Shown: in pieces, positions 10,887-22,970 of the stretch | Layout: each line of letters begins with the position of its first letter | How positions within the stretch are numbered: the stretch's first letter is position 1 | NCBI GenBank assembly: GCA_035048815.1 | Contig: JAUCBN010000055.1 | Span: 69,501 to 133,500 of the forward strand | Reading direction: 5' to 3' | DNA: 64,000 nucleotides | DNA from: Abelmoschus esculentus | Lineage: Eukaryota; Streptophyta; Magnoliopsida; Malvales; Malvaceae | Notes under the pieces: generated by a model | Told to the model about the DNA's origin: nothing | Databases searched by the model: none | Seen by the model: the letters and a program-made list of their open reading frames with translations, nothing else | Program-made: the position numbers and the translations under genes

Positions 10887-13800
10887 ATGGCGGCAGCAAC
10901 AGCAGCAGTATTCAGCTACTGCAAACCTTCGCCGTTCATTGGCCAATTTCCTTCCAATTTCGTCAGTTCAATTCTCTTCTGGTTGTTTGTTTATGTAATC
11001 ATATGATGTTGATATGGTTGAAATTATTGAAATTGAAGGGGAAGGCGGTATCTCCGCAAATCGAAATCTCGACGCAGACATATAGAATCACTGCACTGTT
11101 TTGGGGATCTAAGAAGTCTGTAAAGTATCAGCCTTTGGATTCTTCTTTGGGGGATTTCACTTTGACAGAATCAGCAACAGAGGTGTTCTATCTCATTATC
11201 TTTGTATAAACTACATATTTTTGAAATTACACGGCCTGTTTTAACCAGCTTATTCCTTATTGTATCTATGTTATCCTCGGTGTCTATGCGTCCGATATGA
11301 GTATTTTTCCGTTCTTATGTCGGGCACGGATGCTGCAGCTAATGCTGACGTATTGTTTCTAACTTCAGCAAGTTAAAGAGAACCAGGCAAGGGGCAACAA
11401 GGTATCAGTATCGGTTATTTCCTCGATTCTGGAGGTCTCGCCGCATGATTGGGATTCTTGCACTCTAGATGCTACCGGTCCTGAAAAGTTTAACCCTTTT
11501 CTTACTCATGCTTTCCTTTCAAGCTTGGAAGAGACGGGTTGTGCTGTGAAGGTTATCATAGCTCAGTAAATCTTTAATAAATTCTTTCTCGAATGTTTCT
11601 GAAGTTCCTTTCGATCATTGTATGGAAATGCAGTTCTTGTCCTGTCTTTTACTTCAGGTTCATTAGTTTCTTCTTTCATTTCCTATTTTCCAAACACTGA
11701 AATAGTTTACTGCATGATGTGTTGCATTGAACCATATTTGTTTTGAAATCATATGATATCTGTATAATATAAGTATATAACTGAGCAAAGTGAAGGTCGT
11801 ATTGGTCGTGACCTAGTAAATAACGTTAATGAGAAGCTCTTCCCTCCTAACTTCAAGAACCTAATCCTAAATTGTTTAGAAATAGAGCTAGTTCTAGTGA
11901 TTACTGACAAAAGAGTTCATGGGTTTGATTCATTCCAGTCTGATCTCTTAACCCATTTGGATAAAAAGTTGAACATATAGAATGGAAAGATGTCAAGTTT
12001 ATGGTATTGTGTTGCTGTCTAAATTTTCCTTCTCAAGTCTTAGTGCCTTTTGAACCTGATATGCAATCATTCTTTGATGAGTCTTATCTAGCTGTCCTCA
12101 TTATAAACGACCTAAGAATTCTCCTAAGTCCTATCCATTCTAAAATGGTCCTCCACTCAGAAAAGAAAATGTTGGATTACTTTCCTTTTTGAACGCTATG
12201 AAAACAGTACAGAAAGTTCCACCTACAAGACTCATTCTCCCCAATTCATATTTGAGTCAAGTTAATGGGGTCATCCGCCACTCCCCCTTTCCCCACTCGA
12301 TCATTTAACAACTCTTCATAACACATTGCTGCTATATTCTTTTAATGTTGGCCATATGGCATTGTAATTGTTCATGAAGAATTTGTTTCTAGCTGCAAAA
12401 TATGCAGCTTTACTTAAATAATTCACGCACATAACATTAAACTCCGAATTATCTGAAGTTTTTATTTAAAAATTTATTTTCAGGAAACAGGATGGATGCC
12501 AAGCCATGTTGTTGCTAAGGATGAATCTGAAAATATTTTAGGTGTTGTTCCTCTCTATCTTAAAAGGTTTAACATCTATTATTCTGTCCTCCACACTGAA
12601 CTTCCTCTTGCAGTTTCTTTTCTATGTTTTGCAAAATCTTTTGTTTACCCACTTTGTTGGTTTGCTATGTTCTCATCTCTTTTAGTTTCTGTTTGCAGCC
12701 ATTCCTATGGTGAATTTGTTTTCGATCATTCTTGGGCAGATGCGTACTATAGTTTTGGAGCAAGATATTACCCAAAGTTCCAGTGTTGTGTGCCTTTCAC
12801 TCCAGTGACTGGTCCTAGGATTTTAATACGGAATACACCATTCAAAGATCAAGTTTTTGACATTCTAGTCTCTTCACTGATGGGTTTGACGGCCAAGGTA
12901 GTGCGTAAATAAAATCATGATTTATGAAAAAATGAAGAGTCGACACAACATATATTTTCATATTTATAACAAAACCACTTTTTTGACAAGCGTGCCAGAT
13001 AAACATTGTGGGATCTAGTAGGTTTGGTTGGTTAATACTTGTCGTTATAATGCGATAGACATCAATATGACTGTTTTAGTTCCAAGAAATGCTACAATGT
13101 TCATTGTATTATTCCAGATCCTGACATTAGATCGGAGCGAATGAAGAAGAGCTCTATATTAAAAACGGTTTGGAGATAATTGCATTAGTTTGCTGAAGCT
13201 GTAGATTGCCTGAAATAAGGAAAACATATCTCACAGTTCCAAAGAACTGAAAGAGCCAAAGCAAATCTAGAATGGCGGCTCTATTGAACAAATGACTTTT
13301 ACTGACCCACCCACCAGAAATGAGAATAGAAAATAATATTTGAAAGAAACAGTAAAATTCTTTTGATGGGTGAAAAATTATGGGAGGAAGAGATTTGCAT
13401 GAACAAGCCAACCAATGCTGACTAAAGCAATCGAGAGCATATCTCAATCTCTGGCCTCCTAGTCCAGTCCATTAGTTATTGTTCTTTATGCCAATTTAAA
13501 TAAAACTTTTAACTGACTTATATTTTTTTACATCCCCAACAATAAAAATCTTGTTTTTGTTTTTGCTGCCTTGTTAATATGATTTATTTTCATCTGACAG
13601 TCTCAAGTTTCCTCTCTGCACATTACCTTTCCATCCGAAGATGAATGGTACAAATTGAAGGATAAAGGATTCCTACAGAGGATGGGAATGCAATACCACT
13701 GGAAGAATCGCAACTATAAAAGGTTAGTGCTGCCAGAATTTTTTCTTAGTTGTGAGATCTTTTATTTTAGTACACAGCTAACAGTTGTAGTCTTATACTC

Positions 13801-16613
13801 TTATCAACGTTTCTATATTTTTTTCTTAAAGCTGAAATCTTGGAATCAATTCTACAATCGGCTGTTTTTTTTTTTATTATGAATAATAAAATATTCAGTC
13901 ACAGCCAGAAATGAAAGCTGTTGGTTTTTTATTATGCATGTTTCCAAAGGAGTAGTTGAAATATAAAAAAAAATAAATGCCAAAAATCATAGGGCTTAAT
14001 ACTGTTGGCACTTGACGCTCCATTTTAGAAATGGAAGTAGTTAAAATAGTTTTGAACAATGCATTATCCTAAAGAAAAGCTGCATAAAGATAATCAGAGA
14101 AGGAAAATTCTGTGATATAGTATTTGTTTTATCCATATGGTATGTAAATTGTGGAGTAGAAGTTTGTTTTTCTTACATTTATTACCTAATGCCTTTCTAA
14201 TTGACAAACTGTTTATTCTCCTTATTAATATTTAAATATTAAAATACAACAAATGCTTGTCTTTGTGCCTCAGTTTTGATGAGTTCTTGATGGACATGAA
14301 GCAAAGTAAAAGGAAAAATATTCGTCAAGAGCGCAAGAAGGTCTGCATCTTTTTCATATAGATCAACTTAATAACTGCGTTGCAGTCTTAAGGCTTTCAA
14401 CATTTCACGCAAATAGTATGTATTTAAGAATTTAAATGCATAAAAAACCAACAACATGCATATGATGGTGCCAATAATGATGATGGTATTCCTTTTCTTA
14501 GGGGTTGAGCAAATACCCTCTAGTGTTTTAGATTTTATCCGGAGCTATGACTGAGTTTGCTGCTAAGTTGACTGAATTTTGGGGTGTGTTGTACACCACA
14601 TCTATCTTGTTCTTACGCTTCATATTATTTGAGATAGTAGTGTCAGTGACACATAGGTAACATCATCTCCAAGGGATGTAAATTCTATTTGGTATAAGTA
14701 AGTGATCTCTGAAACTTGTAACTTGTAAGAAACAAGTGGCCTTTGAAACTCCTAAAAGTAAAATGTTCCAGTTATAACAAATTGAAAATTCTAGGTTGGT
14801 ATTTTATTTTGTTTTTGGCTTTAATACGCTGATTTTCTGTCTTTGTCTATTTGTCAAAAAACATGATAGCCCGCTCACATAATTTCTGCTTATAAGGACA
14901 TAGTTTTTGCGAGTTTGCTTTTATCTTAGTCATTTTTTATCTATTTGCAGATTCCTGCTCAGAACTTAACAATGAAACGGCTCAGAGGTTACGAAATAAA
15001 GGTAGATAACATTATTTTAATCAAGTGGTTTTCCAAACATATATGCTGATATTTAACTATTCTTCAATCATACATGCATTTGTAATGTAGCCTTGGACAT
15101 GCCCCTGTGCATGTCCGATAGTTTTAATGAGCCTTCCTGACAGATCAATGAAAAATGCTGCTTGCATTGCAAAATAAACTGGCAGTTTGCATTGTGGTAA
15201 ACCTATGTTCCCATGTATTTGTAGGATCGAACTCTCATATGTATGCTCAAAACATATTTGGATATGAATGTAGGACATAAATACTTCCAAAAAATGAAGA
15301 GTTGGAGTCAAATAGATTAAGACCTAAGACAGTAGGTTATGTGTATTCCATATGTCAATACTCAACGCATATGATGAAAATACCATTGAATAAAAAAAAA
15401 GTAGAATACGGAGTTTTCATTCGAATCATCTGGTTTTAGTTGGTCTATTCACATGTTATGTGCATGAGCATGCACATTAGACACAATATCTGTACTTATT
15501 CATAGACTCGAATTAATGGGGTTCTGTTTTTTGCTTTACCCTTTTCAAGCTGTGCGGGGTTTTAGTTATTCACTGCTTTTGCTACAATAATTTGGCAAGG
15601 AAACCGCTGCAAGCATTACTTACATTTTTATGGCTGTCTTAGCAGGCCAATCACTGGGATTCCTTCTACAAGTTCTACCGGAATACGACTGATAATAAGT
15701 TGATTCTTATCTTTAAACATCCTTTTTTACAGATTTTTAAGTAACTCTAGATCTATGTTACTCAAAGTCATGTAGGGTATGGGTATGCTATATTTTTATA
15801 GATTTTTCAATGTATTTGGGAAGTCCTTAAAAAATGCATATACTCATAGTTATGTCTGTAAATGTATTAGACACATGTATTTAAAAAGAAGAAGACTCAA
15901 GAGACATTGGTTCTAGATTATTTTTATGAATATATATGTTATTTCTTTCTTAAAAAATGGTATCCTCATAGTCATCCATTTTTGTAAGATGCATGAAATG
16001 TAGTCTCAATTTTTATAGGTGGGGCAGTCCGTACCTAACAAGAGATTTCTTTCACGAGATGGGATCGAGGATGGGGGATGAAGTGTTGCTTGTAGTTGCT
16101 GAAAAAGGGGAGGAGCTTGTTGCAGGAGCTTTGAATCTCATTGGGGGAGATGCTATATATGGACGTTTGTGGGGATGTCACCCTCAAGCCTATTATCCGA
16201 GCTTGCATTTTGAAGCATGTTACTATCAGGTTTGTATTGTGAAAATGAATCCTTTTGTGAGTAAAGCTGGTTCTTTAGTTTATAAACCATGAGACATGAT
16301 TATGATAGGCAATTGAAGCGGCAATCGAGTTGAATCTAAGCAGAGTCGAGGCCGGAGCTCAGGGTGAGCATAAGATCCAGCGAGGTTATTTGCCTGTTCC
16401 GACTTATAGCAGTCATTACTTTATGGATGAAGGTTTCAAGAAGGCGTTGGAGGAATTTCTTGTTCGAGAATCAAATCAGGTACGTAAAGAGTGGATGGTT
16501 CCTTTAGTGATAAAAAAGAAGAGATTTTACCCTTGTTTTTACTTTTGCAGGTTGGGGTTGTGATGAAACTATTACATGATTCTGGTCCCTTCAAGGAGGG
16601 CATACACCAATGA
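10887..16613 (+). CDS. FemAB/DUF482-like (peptidogalycan biosynthesis/recognition-like) protein, probably plastid
   Basis: Exons from the third onward are secure: 11369-11551, 12484-12566, 12699-12897, 13601-13722, 14274-14340, 14951-15001, 15646-15698, 16019-16229, 16309-16479, 16551-16613. The first two are less certain; the best model is 10887-10961 and 11039-11182 with a 77 bp intron, giving about 473 residues. Family hallmarks are FNPFLTHAFLSSLEETG, VPLYLKR, the basic stretch KQSKRKNIRQERKK, and near the C-terminus VEAGAQGEHKIQRGYLPVPT. These mark the FemAB-like DUF482 group, which has a GNAT-type acyltransferase fold; bacterial FemAB proteins transfer amino acids to peptidoglycan. The plant substrate is not known to me. 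The Ala/Ser/Pro-rich N-terminus looks like a plastid transit peptide (inference). It is divergent from the plastid release factor gene. Introns carry dispersed repeats. Confidence 0.85.
15247..15905. repeat. two dispersed-repeat copies in FemAB-like gene introns
   Basis: Segments near 15247-15312 and 15760-15905 share with intron sequence of the DRT111 gene a recurring pattern: GGATATGGGTAT-like, then ATTTGGAGGGTCCT-like, then AAAATGAAGAGT. A related stretch is at about 12930-12965. No terminal repeats or coding potential were identified, so the element class is unknown. Confidence 0.45.
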
Positions 16614-17539
16614 TGAAGAGTGGTGTAGTGTACATACGTTGGGAACAATTTCAGGCTCAACTCCAAACGAAGGTGTAATCATTTGAAACAACAGGGTTAA
16701 GTTTCAAATCCAAATCTTAATATAGAACGTTGCAGTCAAAGCATTGGTTAGATTGAATCGTTTGCAACTCTATGAAAATAATAATAATAAGATTTACATT
16801 CAATACATTAGCAGTGAAAATTAAGTTTTAGTTTCATAAGCATCTTAATTTTAACAACTTAGTTTAAGGTATAAGAATTTAAAATTTGAATTTGCGGATT
16901 TGGTTTTAAAGTAATATATTGAAGATTTGATTTTAACTTAAATTCTAATCTTAAATACAAAATTTTATTCACAATCACATAGTTGTAAATTCAACACCCT
17001 AAACTAAAATTTTATACCTTAACTAAGAGATCGTGAAAATTAAAACCTTCCATTGCAAATGTATCAAATAATTAATTATCCATAATAATAATAACTGAAA
17101 TATGAGTAGACAATCATATAAATTACTTCGCAAGTAAAGTTCCTGCAACTTAATTAATGTTTTTTCTTAGACCAACCACTCAAAATGAAGGATAAGAAAT
17201 TTGAAAAAAAAAATGGCTTGGAAATCAAACCCAAAGAAGGATTTTATAGGAGTATATATGTAAATTATTATAGATCGAATTGAACATTATTTTATTTTTA
17301 TGTTGTTAATGATAGATGGTTAATTTCATTATTTACTGTCCAGAATCATGTTCGTTTTTAGATATTTTAACTTTTCACAACTTCAAATTCTCCACAATTT
17401 ACACAGCATTTTCCCTTCACCGACAACAATGTTAAACTAAACTCTACAAATGCCACTCGATATATAATCTAAGCTCAAGAAATGCTCGACAACAATCAAA
17501 ATGCCCATCAAAGAATGGAAGTGAATTAGAAGTTCTTAT
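16614..17539. other. intergenic region between convergent genes
   Basis: 3' flanks of the FemAB-like gene and the DRP2-type gene tail. The sequence is AT-rich with poly-A and poly-T runs and no recognisable coding region; it presumably holds both 3' UTRs. Confidence 0.6.
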
Positions 17540-18780
17540 CTAGTATCTGTAAGATGAGCCAGACTGTGGCGGCGCTGTCCTATAGCTGCCGGATCTTGAA
17601 CCTGAACCATCATCATCCTGTGCTGGGTCGCTATACCGTTGGTTATGACCATTTGATCCAAATCTAACTGAACCTGTAGGTCCATTGGCATCATCATCAA
17701 ATGCATTCCTCCAGTCATCGCCTAGTGAGGCTCTGCTTGACCGTGGGCTGCTTTCTGTATCTCGCAAAAACAGGAGGGAAAAACCGTCTCACATAAAATC
17801 ATTACAATACAAAACAAGCATTGCTATAGGTAAACTGCATCAATTTCTATGTTAGGTCTGATTCTTCAGTTTTTCCCCCAAAAAACAATCAGTGTCCAAT
17901 ATAAAAGTTGAATCCTCCAAAAGCGTTAAAAAACAAAAAAAATGGACATCCTCAAATCGCACTACTGTTTCCGAGATTCATTCCCAGGCATGTATTAACA
18001 ATGTGCATGCAACCATCTTTGCGGAAACCAAAGCGTCATTTGATTGCACAAATGACAAACCGAACCAAGAAAATAATACCTGCTGCACTGTCGTTAGACC
18101 AGCTGGAGGAGGAGGCATCTCGATTGTCAAGGATGCTAAGTTGCCTTGTAAGTTTAGAAAGAAGAGATGATTGCTTCTGGCATCGCTCCCTCCTGCGCCT
18201 TACATTTTGGTCCTCCATGAGCAGTTCTTCAAACCAGAGGTCGCTTATGGCACTGACCTCCAAAGCATAAGAGAGTAAAGTTATTCCTCCAAATAAGCCT
18301 AAGACAACAAAATATCATAAAATATATATACACTAAAATTAAAAAAAAAATAAAATAAAGAGAACGGTTTTCAACAACCATGCATGGATGTCCATAGCAT
18401 GAACAAAAATTAGACAGAAGAGTGTCTGTTTTTGTGATTTCTTGTTCGTGCTAAGAATGCCAGATTAGTCTAAGAGGGGCAGTTTTCACAGGAAATGAGT
18501 GTTTTTACTCCTTGTAAAGTAGGTGAAATGAAATAGCACTGATCTAACGGAGCTATATAACTGAATAAGCATGTCTTCTTTTGCTTTCTCTACTTGGCAA
18601 AGAACGACAGCCTGCATAAGAAATGATGATTAGAAATGATATATCAGCAGAAACAGAAAAGGCCATTCAGGAGAATAAACAGACCTTTGGAACATTAGCG
18701 GCAAGGCTGTTAAGAACAGCTTCCACATAACCACGCACTTCTTGAGACATCCACCGAAGTTCTTCAGGATCAGCAGGCAA

Positions 18781-20272
18781 CTATATGATCAGTCGCTCCT
18801 GAATCTAAGATTCAAGGAGCACCAAATTGTTCTGAAATTGAACAAGTAAAGGCCATACCTGCTGATGAAGCATCAAACACAGAAGAGAGAAGATTAATTT
18901 TTGAATCTGAAACAGGAATTGGAGCAGGAGCAGAACCATTCCTTTCTTGTGAAAGACTTAAAAGGCTTTCATATTGCTCTTTAGTGAACATAACAGAAGA
19001 ATTACAACCAGTACTGCCCTTAACAGAATCAATATTGTTCTCAACATTATATGTACCAATCTGATTAGTTTTATTTCCCAGAGATTTATTCCTATAATTT
19101 GGAGGAAATCCATGTTTCTTATAGCACCTATCCACAGTATGCCCATACATTCCACAAAACACACACAACGGTCTCTTATTGTTATTGTTAGAACCTGATA
19201 TTTTCCTAGAATAAGAAATCTTATTTTCATGTCGAACATGTTGATCACTATATTTAGGATCAAATTTTTCAGCAAACAAAATACTTGACTCATTGGCAGT
19301 AGCATTCAAGGAACGTTCATGTTGCACAAATAGCAAAAACTTGATTTATGGAGGGCATCGGTTTCATCATGAGTAACTGGGATTTCGGAACAGAAAAATT
19401 CTCATTTAATCCCCTAAGAAATCGAAGCAAAAAATCTTGCTTGCGATAAGCCATGGCAGAACAATCACACGCAAGAAGAGGCCTAAGATTAGAAATTTCA
19501 TCCCAAATAACCTTCAATTGAATAAAGTAAACAGTAACAGAAAGGTTACCCTGATTTAAAACATAAAATTCTTGAAGCAAATCAGATATTCTCACCAAAT
19601 CAACTTGATTGAATCTATCAAAAAGATCCGCACATAATTCCGGTGCAGTGTCGATCCAAATTACACTCTGTGCAATTTCTGGAGACAAAGCCCGCTGCAA
19701 CCAAGAAAGAACAAGATTGTTACATTTTACCCAGGCTGGAAAACGAGGATCATCTTATTGGGGCTCTTTAATCGAACCATCAACGAACTGAAACTTATTC
19801 TTGGATATAAGACTCATCTTCATACCACGCGCCCAACCATGGTAATTGTTGCCATCGAGCAAAGAAGTAAGCACCAGGGCTGGGTTTTCATTCGGATGAA
19901 TATAAAATTCAGACGAGGGATCATCATTCTTAAAATTTTGAAGAGGATTCTCAGAAGAATGAGAAGCGGAGTGATCAACTGATACCATATTAAACTTGTA
20001 GAATACGAGAGTTTTATGAAATAGAAAATAGGAAGAAAAGAAGGATATTATTTTTATTAAAAGAAAACTGACTCTTTACACTTACTCTACTAACCTATTT
20101 ATACTAATAAAGAAATGAAAACAGAAACAATTTACACCTTTAATACCAATATAACAGAATCTTAACATTGTATCCTGCCAGGGAAACATGAGTAATGTTG
20201 AAGAGGACAAGGTATGCCTGATAATAAAAAATAACTGACAGATGATTCGCATCCGGTATTTTTTGCCTGTCA
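18781..20272 (-). mobile_element. truncated Ty1/copia retrotransposon (5' LTR, gag, start of protease)
   Basis: Read on the minus strand. A likely 276 bp LTR spans 20272-19997 (TG...CA ends, TATA-like stretch and A-rich processing signals). A primer-binding motif TGGTATCAG follows at about 19987-19979, overlapping the gag ATG at 19988-19986. The gag region runs to about 18812 and has a copia-type N-terminus (LLDGNNYHGWARGMKMSL) and a zinc knuckle (CVFCGMYGHTVDRC, a CX2CX4HX4C pattern). Gag is broken by an in-frame stop near 19755 and a frameshift near 19317-19336. It ends with the start of the protease active-site motif (LDSGATDH) near 18785-18810. Integrase, reverse transcriptase, RNase H and the 3' LTR are absent, so the copy is dead. 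The 3' end abuts DRP2 exon sequence directly. Confidence 0.85.
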
Positions 20273-21179
20273 AGCTGCGGATTGGTCAAAATTTTTAAGC
20301 AAAGATTGATTCATTGCTAAAAATTGATCAAATCAAATTGAATGACCAAATTAGTAAAACCAATCTAAACCAAAATAGCCTAAGATCAACAAAGAACTAC
20401 TGAACTTCCCAAGCAACCCAAACTAACTGAAACTAACTAATAACTCGCTCAATAAAAAAATAAAAAAAAAAAACTCACAAGCGAACCATCAGATAGACTT
20501 TGCCTCATGGGAGGGTTGGATTCAACCTTAACTTGACCTCCTTTAGATTCAACAACAGTTTTCAACTTTTCTAACCACTCAGTCTTGTCTGCAATGCTCT
20601 CGGCCTTCAATGTAACAGCACTATGAGCTACAAGATTAAAATTGAGCCATATAATCAACAAGCAACTTGGTACAGGAACAACAAATTCAATTTAATAAAA
20701 CTTGTTAAACCTTTCAAAACTGTCTTATAAGGAATCCTGCTAGTTATCTTGAAAACAAGATTGGGTTCTTTTTCTGGTCCATTTGCCTTCTTATCCTTGA
20801 AACTTTTGGTTGAGCCACCTTCATCGTCAGCAACTTCCTCAATGTTGCATTCCTGATGATTAAAAAAAATAGAGAAGCAGATACTGATATAGACGAAAAG
20901 CCTATTTATTTCAATATGAACAATATTATAGAGATCATATCGATAAATCAGAGCAATATTAAAGCTAACAATTCTCTAATCCCAATCAACGATATTAGGA
21001 TTTCTACATGCAAGCTAAGACCAAAAATCTCCCTCACATTAGTCTTTTATTTTGAAATATAACTGATGTAATTTACAATTGGTAAGGAAAGAAGCTTCCT
21101 TTCTCTATCAACACCCAAGTGGAGCACTCAGGAGAAAAATCTTGAATTCCCCAAGCGAATGTGAGATTTGCACTCTTAA

Positions 21180-21361
21180 GATCGCTCAAGAAAGGGATTA
21201 TGGACACTCTAGACAATACATTAAAATTTGTGATAGTTATTCAAATTTATTATGTGTCCTGATTGCTGAAGATCGCCCAAGAAAGGGATTATGGACACTC
21301 TAGACAATACATTAAAATTTGTGATAGTTATTCAAATTTATTATGTGTTCTGATTGCAGAA
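21180..21361. repeat. two-copy tandem duplication, 91 bp unit
   Basis: The 91 bp block starting GATCGCTCAAGAAAGGGATT at 21180 is followed immediately by a second copy from 21271, differing at only a few positions (for example CTC to CCC, TCCT to TCT). It lies in the DRP2-fragment intron between exons 21674-21618 and 20852-20711. The high identity points to a recent duplication. Confidence 0.9.
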
Positions 21362-22970
21362 TATAATTCATTATCAATAACTATTCTCAAATTATTCCAG
21401 ACATATAAAGCAACTTGCAATTCAAATAGAAAGCAACAGAGAAAATAGGGGCTGCATCATTAAATTTTGACGCAAAAAATAATCAACTTCTATAAGAGAG
21501 ATCCTCAAATAATGAAGATTCAAAAATCAACAAATGTGCATGTGTATACATCATGGTGATTACCCAATTACAGTCACAAAAGCAAGGAATCAGAAGAACT
21601 GAACATTAACTTCATACCTCCAATGTAATGACACCGGGAAAAAGCCTTTCCTCTTGTTTTTTTGTGTAACCAAGCTGCAGCAAAGAAAACTGTTTACACA
21701 GTCCCACACACTAAGATAGAAACAACCAAAATTAATTGAAGCAAAAAACAGTAACCTTGCCAGTTTTCTCATTCAAAACAAACCATCTCCTACTCCATCC
21801 ATTTGTTTTTCCACTTTTCTTCAGTAAAAACCCTGCATGTAAAAAATACAATTGATGCTAAACCAAAATAAGCCCAATAAATAGCCAATAGTTGTAATCA
21901 AAATGGCATATTTGTATATGAAAAAACTCGTCTTAAATACTAGCCTTTTACTTTTATCCCTCCTATCCGTTTCCACCTTTCTTACCAGCTAAACCAAAGA
22001 ATTACCATCAGATTCTGAGAAAGAAAACTAAGGCTTTGCTTGGTAGGAAGGATGGAAAACATGGTAATCTAACCTTTGAGATTCATTTCCTACTAATAGT
22101 TTAACATTAGATGATAAGTTTTACGTCCTTTATACCAAGAGAAGCATAAGGGTTGAATGCATAGTTGTTTACTGCCAGCTATGAGGGGGGATGTGAAGTT
22201 TGAACATTTCATAAACTGGGACTATTGACAGGTTATAAATAACATTATTAAGAGTTTAAAGACTAGTAAATGTGCTACAGAAAATGAAAACCATGTGTTT
22301 TACGTGTGAAGTGTTCTATATCCATTGTTAAAATCCAGACCTTCAAGGTTTCAAGAATTTCAAAATCATCTCTGCCTCTGGTCAGGGAGAGCAATTTTAC
22401 AATACCGACATAGAGTTCTATAGATTCAAACTAAAACCTGCTTGTTTTGGGAATTTCAGGAGGGTGAAGTGCCCTTGCTTACATATTGTGGCTCTGCTCC
22501 TGAGAGATACATCAAGTCAGCATCATGTTCATTATTTAGCAGACCACTGCTTTAAATTTGATATTTCCAAAAGCACAAAACTCTTCTGCTCAAACAACTC
22601 AATCAATAGGAATACCATTTAGAAATGGCATTGCAGGAAAAGGAAGAAGTTCAAGGTTATGACTCCGGATAGTGGATTAAACAATAAATTTCAAGATAAT
22701 ATTTTGCAGATGCTCAGTTTGATTACTAACCTGCTGTTATCTCACCACCGGGTCCAGCAGTCTTTAAGGCTGATCCCTCCGCTACATCTTTTTCTTTCTT
22801 GCTTAATTTATCCTTCAACGATTTTAAGTTTCCTTCTGATTGTTGTCCACTGGTTTGAGGACTAGTTGCCTAAAAAGTGAAACGAAGAAAACAATCAATC
22901 TTTCAGAGTAATGTAGTTTTTCTGAATCTCTGGTTATTCTATTCTAGGGTGGGGAGGTAATTGAGCAAAA

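Larger units (their letters stand above)
17540..22869 (-). pseudogene. DRP2: 3' fragment of a dynamin-related protein 2 (DRP2) gene: PH and GED regions only
   Basis: Full DRP2 proteins are about 900-residue dynamins with GTPase, middle, PH, GED and proline-rich domains that act in clathrin-mediated membrane scission. Here only the last part is present. Exons, each in frame with good splice borders: 22869-22731, 21832-21756, 21674-21618, 20852-20711, 20627-20479, 18780-18685, 18611-18549, 18257-18080, 17754-17540. They encode a linker, the PH domain ([20 protein letters not shown] through HSAVTLKAESIADKTEWLEKL), the GED (LRWMSQEVRGYVEAVLNSLA through RRRERCQKQSSLLSKLTRQL), and the tail ending in SGSSYRY and a stop. 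No GTPase or stalk exon exists upstream: the next sequence is the oppositely oriented DRT111 start 100 bp away. A copia remnant interrupts the exon 20479/18780 intron and replaces the start of the following exon. Probably a truncated duplicate; remaining frames are intact, so it decayed recently or is still transcribed. Confidence 0.85.

Noticed and set aside
10823..11209. Uninterrupted frame at the start of the FemAB-like gene beginning MDGYFTSEK
   Set aside because: Its first half does not look like coding sequence. A 77 bp intron with a GTCAGT donor joins a transit-peptide-like exon to the conserved frame instead.
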